Shown one piece after another: positions 5,398 through 9,969 of a stretch of 9,969 bases of DNA (position 1 is the stretch's first letter; the number at the start of each line of letters is the position of its first letter). Origin of the DNA: Desulfobacteraceae bacterium (lineage in GTDB: Bacteria > Desulfobacterota > Desulfobacteria > Desulfobacterales > Desulfobacteraceae); assembly GCA_003354055.1 (NCBI GenBank), contig PIVQ01000219.1, forward strand, positions 1-9,969. Reading direction: 5' to 3'. A program made the position numbers and the translations under genes. The notes below the pieces were generated by a model. That model was not told the DNA's origin and ran no database searches. It saw only the letters and a program-made list of their open reading frames with translations.

Positions 5398-6489
5398 ATG
5401 AATAAATTAATGATCACGTTCGTTTCAATTACATCATTAATAAATGCAGACTGTAATAATGATAATGTAATGCCTGTTGTAACTTGTCCATCAGTAGTTA
5501 CCTTAGCAGCAGGTGATGATTGTTATGTTAATGTGCCAGATTGTTATGATGAAGTATCTGCTACAGATAATTGTGATACCGTAAGTTTTACACAATCACC
5601 AGAACCCGATTTATCATTATTTACTTTAGGAGATTCTATATTAACATTTACTAGTATTGATAGTAGTGGTAATATTGGAACTTGTGAAACAATTATTAGA
5701 GTTGAAGACCAAACTCCTCCACAATATACAATAAGATCCAGTCCAAGTTACTTAACATCTGGATATATTACTGACGAATATGTTAGACTATACTTCAAAG
5801 TTGATGAAAACTGTTGTGGTTTTACTTGTAGTATGGATTCAGTTACTATAACTAGACCTGAAGTTGAAACATGTGAAAGTCAGGGGGAAAATTGTGCTTG
5901 TAGAGCAAATTGTGGTGGAAATCCGTGTGATGCGTCTGGCGGAGGAGGTAATTTATGTAAACATAGACAAGTATGTTGCTGTGGAGATTCTTGTAAGGCT
6001 AAAGAAGAAAGTAGCGAACGAAGACAATCAAGAGGTGGTAGATCATCTTCATCTTATTCTTCCGACGAAGACAGTAGCGAACGAAGACGATTAAGAGGTG
6101 GTAGATCATCTTCATCTTATTCTTCCGACGAAGAAAGTTGTGATGATTTAACTGATATAGAATTATATACTATTATTGATGGTAGTTCTGGAACATTTAA
6201 AAATTGTCCAGATGTCGTTTATACTTTACACGGAGATTGTAGAGATGATGCTGGTAATATTAATACATTTGAACAAGAATTAAAAATGTTTAAAGAAATT
6301 GATGATAGTGCTGACCCAAATTGTGACAATGGTATTGAAAATAAAGGTTTCTGTTGTTTATCAATGTGTGGAGAATGTGGAGGAACTGGGTGTTCACTAA
6401 GACCAGGTGGAAACGCAGGATGTTGTGGTGGAGGAATTGAATCATCAGGATTACATTGTTCTGAACATCCAGCACCTTGTATTATGTAA
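5398..6489 (+). CDS. Secreted HYR-domain and Cys-rich protein
   Basis: A 363-residue protein. It has a signal peptide (about 1-17, cleavage near NA-DC), then a HYR (hyalin repeat, Ig-like) domain at about 26-104 with CPSVVTLAAGDDC, ATDNCD, a GDSILTFTSIDSSGN-type strand and DQTPP. A linker (105-155) and a Cys-rich module (159-199, CESQGENCACRANC then VCCCGDSC) follow. Next come two 21-residue copies of an Arg-then-Ser-then-acidic repeat (SSERR, RGGRSSSSYSSDE; about 205-246) and a C-terminal Cys-rich module (319-361) with CCLSMCGECGGTGC, RPGG, CC and PAPC. I recognise that last pattern from secreted proteins of algae and related protists. There is no transmembrane segment after the signal. A role in adhesion or the extracellular matrix, or as a protease partner, is inference. 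Confidence 0.85.
   Translation: MNKLMITFVSITSLINADCNNDNVMPVVTCPSVVTLAAGDDCYVNVPDCYDEVSATDNCDTVSFTQSPEPDLSLFTLGDSILTFTSIDSSGNIGTCETIIRVEDQTPPQYTIRSSPSYLTSGYITDEYVRLYFKVDENCCGFTCSMDSVTITRPEVETCESQGENCACRANCGGNPCDASGGGGNLCKHRQVCCCGDSCKAKEESSERRQSRGGRSSSSYSSDEDSSERRRLRGGRSSSSYSSDEESCDDLTDIELYTIIDGSSGTFKNCPDVVYTLHGDCRDDAGNINTFEQELKMFKEIDDSADPNCDNGIENKGFCCLSMCGECGGTGCSLRPGGNAGCCGGGIESSGLHCSEHPAPCIM
6010..6135 (+). repeat. Tandem 63-bp repeat, two copies, inside the HYR gene
   Basis: Copies at 6010-6072 and 6073-6135 differ at only a few bases and keep the reading frame (21 codons). They encode the basic-Ser-acidic segment that joins the two Cys-rich modules. The near identity points to a recent duplication. 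Confidence 0.85.
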
Positions 6490-6537
6490 TTATAGAGATT
6501 ATAGAAAATATTATATATAATTATACAATCATATATA

Positions 6538-6756
6538 ATGAATAATAAAAATATTATTATAGCAATTATAATTTCAGTAATCATAACGATGATTTTAATG
6601 AATAAAATAGAAAAACCAAAAGAAGAGGAAGTAATAATTAGTTCTCCTTTCTATAATCCTTACCCATATTATGGACATCCTTATTATTATTATCCAAGAT
6701 ATTATAGAGGTTATGGTGGAAGACCTCGTTATAGAGGTTATGGTGGTAGACGTTAA
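6538..6756 (+). CDS. Small membrane protein with Tyr/Gly/Arg-rich tail
   Basis: A 72-residue protein of unknown function. A transmembrane helix occupies about residues 5-21 (ends MILMNK), followed by an acidic/basic linker (KIEKPKEEEV). The tail is rich in Pro, Tyr, Gly and Arg (YYGHPYYYYPRYYRGYGG) with a duplicated RGYGGR unit. Such low-complexity YG/RG tails can be sticky or phase-separating; the role here is unknown. Its stop overlaps the stop of the convergent GNAT gene by two bases within a shared TTAA. The upstream gap of 48 bases is AT-rich and contains a 12-base palindrome (6510-6521). Confidence 0.65.
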   Translation: MNNKNIIIAIIISVIITMILMNKIEKPKEEEVIISSPFYNPYPYYGHPYYYYPRYYRGYGGRPRYRGYGGRR

Positions 6757-7193
6757 TTGTAGAATGGTCGTTTATTATATTTATTAACAAATGAACTCCA
6801 TTTTTTAATAATTATAGAAGGTTTTCCAATCATCTCTGGTTCATTTGAATTAATGTATTTAAAACCCAATGATGTATAAATATTACCTTTAATAAAAGCA
6901 TAATCACTACAATCATCCAATATTATTTGTGATTTATTTTTATAGTATGTAGCAGCAGCAATTATTAGCATTGAAGCAAGACCTTTTCTTTTATATCCAG
7001 TATTAGTAGCAATCCAAGAGATACATATCTCATTATCCTCATCTAAACTAATCGTTTCAATGAAAGCAAGGCAATCAGTTATTAAATTATGTTTTAATAG
7101 TTTTTTATCATTAATGTAAAAGATGACTCTATCATCGTGAAAAAATGTGAATATATTATATTTACTTGGTAATAAATTATTAAACTTATCCAT
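6753..7193 (-). CDS. GNAT-family N-acetyltransferase
   Basis: A 146-residue protein that uses acetyl-CoA; its substrate cannot be predicted. The core acetyl-CoA motif lies at about 58-80: ISWIATNTGYKRKGLASMLI, with K68-x2-G71-x-A73 matching the R/Q-x-x-G-x-G/A signature except that Lys replaces the first Arg/Gln. The C-terminal YTSLGFKY (106-113) is the usual GNAT motif B end. I chose the ATG at 7193 because it lies 26 bases after AAAATTGA. An in-frame ATG at 7214 would sit only 5 bases from the motif, and the frame upstream of that has only a TTG. It converges tail-to-tail with the gene at 6538. Confidence 0.8.
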   Translation of the reverse strand: MDKFNNLLPSKYNIFTFFHDDRVIFYINDKKLLKHNLITDCLAFIETISLDEDNEICISWIATNTGYKRKGLASMLIIAAATYYKNKSQIILDDCSDYAFIKGNIYTSLGFKYINSNEPEMIGKPSIIIKKWSSFVNKYNKRPFYN

Positions 7194-7219
7194 AATATTA
7201 ATTAATATATTCATTAAAA

Positions 7220-7227
7220 TCAATTTT
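7220..7227 (-). promoter_or_regulatory. Early promoter motif AAAATTGA (for GNAT gene)
   Basis: Exact minus-strand octamer lying just 7 bases past the stop codon of the upstream gene and 26 bases before the preferred GNAT start. GGATAAATAAAAT precedes it and overlaps that stop codon, showing very tight packing. Confidence 0.7.
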
Positions 7228-7234
7228 ATTTTAT

Positions 7235-7471
7235 TTATCCGATACGTACTAAGTAAGGTCCTCTTACATATTTATCTTCAACATATTGATCTACAGTTGA
7301 ATAATTATCTGAATTAAAATCTGGATAATAATTTTCTCTTTTATTTTTTCTTATTTTTTCTATTATTAAAATTGTTATAATAATTATTATTAATGCTATA
7401 ATTATTATTCTGTCTCTTGTTATACCTTTTATCATTTTTATATAATAAACAATTATATTTTTTAAAACCAT
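7235..7471 (-). CDS. Small single-pass membrane protein
   Basis: A 78-residue hypothetical protein. One long Ile-rich transmembrane helix (about 21-39) is followed by a basic patch (KIRKNKREN) and a soluble tail rich in Asp, Tyr and Asn. An internal ATG (codon 13, position 7435) gives a 66-residue form whose layout resembles the protein at 6538-6756 and avoids a start inside the upstream 3' hairpin; which start is used is unclear. No AAAATTGA precedes it, so it is either late or reached by read-through. Confidence 0.65.
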   Translation of the reverse strand: MVLKNIIVYYIKMIKGITRDRIIIIALIIIIITILIIEKIRKNKRENYYPDFNSDNYSTVDQYVEDKYVRGPYLVRIG

Positions 7472-7519
7472 TTCTATAAAATAAGTCCATTATATAGAAA
7501 TGTTTTTAAAAAATTAAAA
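7469..7519 (-). terminator. 3' element copy E with the core as hairpin loop
   Basis: CATTTCTATA at 7469-7478 and TATAGAAATG at 7493-7502 form a perfect 10-bp stem. The 14 bases between them (7479-7492) are exactly the conserved core. The TTTTAATTTTTTAAAAA block lies at 7503-7519, and its TAA (7514-7516) is in frame two codons past the present stop. The far stem arm contains the first ATG of the next gene. Confidence 0.75.
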
Positions 7520-8257
7520 TTAACACTTATAATTTACTTTTGATTTTTTTCTTAATTTAATGATTTCTACTTTTTGTTCTATTATTTCTTTTTCTAATAA
7601 TTTATTTAAATTAGTTAATCTTTTAATATCTTCATTGTTATCAAACATATCAGCATCTACATTTACTAATTCTTGTTCTAATTCTTCATTTGAATCAACT
7701 AAATCATTTGATTTATTTAATATATCTTTACATCCTTTTTTTAAAATTTTATTCTTACATTTTAATTCTTCATTTGTTTCAACCAATTCAGTTAATTTAT
7801 TTAATAAATCTTTACATCCTTCTTTTAAAATTTTATTCTTACCTTTTAATTTTTGTTTTAAATCATCCATATCTTCTTGTGTATATAAATCATCATTTTT
7901 TATGCTTCTCTTTTGTAATATATTAATCAATGTTTCATTCTCTTTTAATGTTTCTTCATGTTGTTTAATTTTATTATTAAATGTAGTTTTCATTTCCTTT
8001 ATCTGTTTATCATGACTATCAATTATGTTTTGTAATGATTTAAGTTCATTTGAATGTTGATAATTATTATACCATTTAATAGAATAAAAAGTTAAGAGAT
8101 ACGCAGAATTAATCAATAATATGGTTGTTAATGATAATTCAATTGTTGGTAATTCAAAATTCATTTCTGGTAAAGTAATTGTTGGTAAAGTAATTGTTGG
8201 TAATTCAATTATTGAAAACGTTTTGGTTAAAGTTTGTATTGTTGTGAATAAGTTCAT
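7520..8257 (-). CDS. Membrane-anchored coiled-coil protein
   Basis: A 245-residue protein. The N-terminal region has a pentad repeat of the LPTIT type (about 18-30, then ELPTIEL), followed by a transmembrane helix at about 42-60. The remainder is predicted coiled coil (about 68-240) with heptad-like Leu/Ile spacing. Two adjacent 28-residue copies (138-165 and 166-193; core KNKILK-x-GCKD) keep a Cys in each, so inter-chain disulfides are possible. I do not recognise a family. AAAATTGA is only 21 bases upstream of the start, and the gene ends in a copy of the conserved 3' element. A tethering or organising role at a membrane is inference. Confidence 0.75.
   Translation of the reverse strand: MNLFTTIQTLTKTFSIIELPTITLPTITLPEMNFELPTIELSLTTILLINSAYLLTFYSIKWYNNYQHSNELKSLQNIIDSHDKQIKEMKTTFNNKIKQHEETLKENETLINILQKRSIKNDDLYTQEDMDDLKQKLKGKNKILKEGCKDLLNKLTELVETNEELKCKNKILKKGCKDILNKSNDLVDSNEELEQELVNVDADMFDNNEDIKRLTNLNKLLEKEIIEQKVEIIKLRKKSKVNYKC
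7679..7846 (-). repeat. Tandem 84-bp duplication in the coiled-coil gene
   Basis: Two copies of 28 codons each (7763-7846 and 7679-7762) are clearly related at the DNA level. For example, TCTTTACATCC recurs 84 bases apart on the plus strand. The copies encode the KNKILK-x-GCKD coiled-coil unit. Confidence 0.75.
8168..8209 (-). repeat. Short 15-bp repeats encoding LPTIT units
   Basis: On the plus strand GTAATTGTTGGTAAA is repeated with little change, encoding consecutive Leu-Pro-Thr-Ile-Thr units near the N-terminus of the coiled-coil protein. Confidence 0.65.
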
Positions 8258-8278
8258 TTATAATATATAATAATAAAA

Positions 8279-8286
8279 TCAATTTT
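8279..8286 (-). promoter_or_regulatory. Early promoter motif AAAATTGA (for coiled-coil gene)
   Basis: Exact minus-strand octamer 21 bases upstream of the ATG, the shortest spacing of the seven in this window. The short leader contains neither G nor C. Confidence 0.75.
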
Positions 8287-8370
8287 GTTTATTTTATCAA
8301 AAAATAAATGAATTATGATGGATTATGATGGATTAATTTTTATACTTTTATACTTATCCAAAAAATGTCA

Positions 8371-8389
8371 ATTAAAATGTCATTTTAAT
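8371..8389 (-). terminator. 9-bp inverted repeat over the stop codon
   Basis: ATTAAAATG at 8371-8379 and CATTTTAAT at 8381-8389 are perfect inverse complements separated by one base. A realistic hairpin has 7 bp and a 5-base loop. It overlaps the stop (8385-8387) of the Trp-repeat gene and is its likely 3'-end signal. Direct 10-bp repeats (ATTATGATGG twice, 8312-8331) lie further downstream. Confidence 0.5.
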
Positions 8390-9119
8390 CTACCATTTCC
8401 ATATCACTATCTTCATCATTTTCTTCATTATTTAAAATATTATAATTAGAAGGGAGACTAAATATTATTACTGATTGATCATCATTTTCATTTAAGTTTT
8501 CTTCTTCTTCTTCATTATCTGTTTCTTCTTCTTCATTATCTGTTTCTTCTTGTGGATTATATTCACTAATTAATTCACTTCTTAATATTGATGGGATATG
8601 ATAATTCTTACTTAAATTTTCCCAATTAATTTTATGACTAAATCTCCTAATTAAGTATTCGGTTAATCCTTGAACTGATGATAAAATATCCCAATCTAAA
8701 CATTCTTCAAATAAAACTACAAAATGCTCATCCATATTTCCCCATTTTGATATTTTTATCCAATTTAATTTATCTTTAAACTCTTCATAGAAATTATATT
8801 CATAATCATTCTTAAATTTCATACGACTTGAAATAATATCCCATATTATATCATCTTTGAACTCTCTAATAAATTTCCAAGATGTTAAATAATGATTTGT
8901 AACTATATCCCAATTTAAATATGATTTAAATCCCCGAACAAAATCAGTAGTTAAATCTTGGTGACTAATATTTTCCCAATCTAATATATCCCAATTAATT
9001 TCTTTATCTTTTGGTCTGATATCAAATGTTTTTAAAAACAGTAGAAATTGTAAATCATCACTTAGAAAATCAGCTAAAACTCCAAAACTATCTTTATCAA
9101 GTATTATACTGTTATTCAT
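8385..9119 (-). CDS. Trp-repeat protein with acidic tail (paralogue of 1385-2251)
   Basis: A 244-residue protein. The N-terminal conserved segment (10-30, DSFGVLADF then LLFLK) matches the paralogue at 1385-2251. Six repeats follow, with Trp at 48, 70, 93, 120, 143 and 166, spaced 22-27 residues apart, each with W-x2-[IVL]-[ST] (for example WDIIS, WENLS) and a following F-[IV]-x2-F-type motif. After residue 190 comes a strongly acidic low-complexity tail with a duplicated EETDNEE unit (21-bp DNA repeat) and the end DSDMEMVD. It lacks the CxxC pairs of its paralogue. No AAAATTGA is found upstream; it shares a 59-base divergent gap with the hemerythrin-like gene, so its timing may differ from the paralogue. 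Function unknown. Confidence 0.82.
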   Translation of the reverse strand: MNNSIILDKDSFGVLADFLSDDLQFLLFLKTFDIRPKDKEINWDILDWENISHQDLTTDFVRGFKSYLNWDIVTNHYLTSWKFIREFKDDIIWDIISSRMKFKNDYEYNFYEEFKDKLNWIKISKWGNMDEHFVVLFEECLDWDILSSVQGLTEYLIRRFSHKINWENLSKNYHIPSILRSELISEYNPQEETDNEEEETDNEEEEENLNENDDQSVIIFSLPSNYNILNNEENDEDSDMEMVD

Positions 9120-9135
9120 CGTCTATATATTACTT

Positions 9136-9171
9136 TAATATATTATGATATTTAAAAATATTAATATATTA
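9136..9171. promoter_or_regulatory. Divergent AT-only dyad between two genes
   Basis: An almost perfect inverted repeat fills the 59-base gap between divergent starts at 9119 and 9179. The outer arm is 9136-9145 with 9162-9171, and the inner arm is 9148-9153 with 9156-9161, interrupted only by a 2-base TG bulge. It could be a bidirectional promoter or regulator site. AT-rich background lowers the confidence. Confidence 0.4.
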
Positions 9172-9178
9172 TATAATA

Positions 9179-9562
9179 ATGAAAAAAATATTAAGTTTAA
9201 TTATAATATTTGTATTAGGATTTTTAGTATCAATGATATATCACGGTGAATTATTTTCTTTCAAAAAATATAATATTCCAAAAACATCATTTAAAATAAT
9301 TAATGATGAACATTATGATATGTTTAAATTATTAGATGAATTTTATAAACACTGTAAAGATCATTGGGAAACAGAAGAAAAAATATTTGAAGAAGGTAAA
9401 AAGAAAATTCCAGAAAGTCATGTAAATGTTGATCCATTATGGGAGGAACATAATAACGAACATAAAAAATTTATTAAAAGAATAGAAGTAATGAAAGAAG
9501 ATATTATAAAACATATTGAACAATATGATAGACCACATTTTCACTTCTCTAATATGCTTTAA
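9179..9562 (+). CDS. Membrane-anchored hemerythrin-like (HHE) protein
   Basis: A 127-residue protein. An N-terminal hydrophobic anchor (about 4-21) precedes a helical domain with hemerythrin-type iron ligands at canonical spacing: H62-x3-E66 (HWETE), H91-x3-H95 (HNNEH) and H112-x4-D117 (HIEQYD). A possible first ligand is H45, but it lies only 17 residues before H62 instead of about 30 or more, so the first helix is shortened or that ligand differs. Hemerythrins hold a di-iron centre that binds oxygen and in some cases reacts with nitric oxide. The extra HFHF near the C-terminus (120-123) is unusual. It is adjacent to and codirectional with the nitrate transporter gene; a functional link is inference. 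Confidence 0.8.
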   Translation: MKKILSLIIIFVLGFLVSMIYHGELFSFKKYNIPKTSFKIINDEHYDMFKLLDEFYKHCKDHWETEEKIFEEGKKKIPESHVNVDPLWEEHNNEHKKFIKRIEVMKEDIIKHIEQYDRPHFHFSNML

Positions 9563-9590
9563 ATATTTTATTTTTTTTAAATTTATTTAA
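9559..9590 (+). terminator. Weak AT-only hairpin after hemerythrin-like gene
   Basis: TTAAATA at 9559-9565 and TATTTAA at 9584-9590 can pair around an 18-base loop. The first arm includes the stop codon. It is AT-only and may be chance. Confidence 0.25.
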
Positions 9591-9616
9591 TATATTATGA
9601 GAGAATATAAATTAAA

Positions 9617-9969
9617 ATGAACTCACAAAATCAATTAAGAAAGCGTTATCAATCTTACAATCTTCCAGTAGATTATACTGAAGAAGATAGAGCAACTAAA
9701 ATTAAATTATTATCATTTAAACGACCACATATGAGAGCATTCCATTTTTCATGGTTTGCTTTTTTTATGTGTTTCACTACTTGGTTTGCCTTTGCTCCAT
9801 TAATGCCAACCATTAAAGTAGATTTAGATTTAACAGATAAACAAGTTGGTAATATTAATATTATTTCTGTATCAGCAACAGTATTATCAAGGTTGTTTCT
9901 TGGATATTTATGTGATAAATATGGAGCTAGAATTACATATACATTATTAATGATAATTTTTTCAATTCC
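9617..9969 (+). CDS. Nitrate/nitrite transporter, NRT2/NNP family (MFS), N-terminal part
   Basis: A gene starting at ATG 9617 and open to the right edge; 117 residues are visible of a family usually about 500 long. A polar N-terminus (1-38) leads into MRAFHFSWFAFFMCF (39-53), FAFAPLMPTI (58-67) and VGNINIISVSATVLSRL, typical of the first two helices of eukaryotic NRT2 transporters. The helix-2 Arg (R92), which binds nitrate in this family, is present. So is the MFS loop signature G96-x-L-x-D100-x2-G103-x-R105. NRT2 proteins import nitrate with protons across the plasma membrane. Codon use is as AT-rich as the neighbours. A cellular origin by transfer is likely. Confidence 0.92.
   Translation, partial: MNSQNQLRKRYQSYNLPVDYTEEDRATKIKLLSFKRPHMRAFHFSWFAFFMCFTTWFAFAPLMPTIKVDLDLTDKQVGNINIISVSATVLSRLFLGYLCDKYGARITYTLLMIIFSI

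Noticed and set aside
5864..6094. Second plus-strand frame inside the HYR gene
   Set aside because: Produced by the repeated codons of the duplicated linker; no separate start signal or motif.
6219..6584. Minus-strand open frame of 121 codons opposite the end of the HYR gene
   Set aside because: The HYR gene has a convincing domain structure through its conserved Cys module, and this antisense frame runs straight through it.
7194..7223. Longer GNAT start beginning with TTG or the ATG at 7214
   Set aside because: The TTG lies inside AAAATTGA and the ATG at 7214 is 5 bases after it, too close for a transcript start; the ATG at 7193 fits better.
7560..8015. Plus-strand open frame of 151 codons rich in Ser, Phe and Asn
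   Set aside because: It is the antisense of the coiled-coil gene; its composition follows from the Lys/Glu/Leu codons on the other strand.
1..9969. tRNA genes, CRISPR arrays, insertion sequences or transposases
   Set aside because: I found no cloverleaf-like sequence, no regularly spaced repeat array and no transposase motif.

Overview
The window looks like part of a nucleocytoplasmic large DNA virus genome from the Mimivirus/algal-mimivirus lineage. It is very AT-rich, intronless and densely packed, with intergenic gaps of about 20-190 bases. The octamer AAAATTGA, the established Mimivirus early-promoter motif, occurs exactly seven times and every copy lies upstream of a minus-strand gene. 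Several genes end in AT-rich hairpins, as expected from the Mimivirus 3'-end 'hairpin rule'. A nitrate transporter and algal-looking Cys-rich secreted modules suggest a phototrophic protist host; that host assignment is inference.

Layout. Positions 1-3145 carry a run of minus-strand genes: two small membrane proteins, a Cys-rich protein, a Trp-repeat protein with a C-terminal zinc-ribbon-like CxxC pair, a small basic protein and a type-2 peptidyl-tRNA hydrolase. Positions 3329-6756 carry four plus-strand genes, all predicted to enter membranes or the secretory route: a Cys-rich type I membrane protein, a membrane-anchored proteinase-K-like subtilase, a secreted HYR-domain/Cys-rich protein and a small Tyr/Gly/Arg-rich membrane protein. 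Positions 6753-9119 return to the minus strand with a GNAT acetyltransferase, a small membrane protein, a membrane-anchored coiled-coil protein with internal duplications, and a second Trp-repeat protein paralogous to the first. Positions 9179-9969 are plus strand, with a membrane-anchored hemerythrin-like protein and the N-terminal third or so of a nitrate/nitrite transporter (NRT2/NNP family) that runs off the right edge.

The most striking unexplained structure is a dispersed element at the 3' ends of five minus-strand genes. Its 14-base core TAATGGACTTATTT is identical in all five copies. In four copies it is locked at a fixed distance to a second block, TTTTAATTTTTTAAAAA, that contains the stop codon itself. 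In the fourth of these the gene now stops two codons early, yet the old stop still sits in register with the element. In three copies the core lies in or next to a hairpin. This is probably a 3'-end or terminator module, but the rigid geometry is unusual.

Working model (inference): minus-strand genes with AAAATTGA are early genes with G-depleted leaders and dedicated 3' modules. The plus-strand genes lack AAAATTGA, have TATA-rich upstream regions and are probably expressed later. They would supply surface or extracellular proteins, and possibly nitrate uptake and di-iron chemistry to the infected cell.
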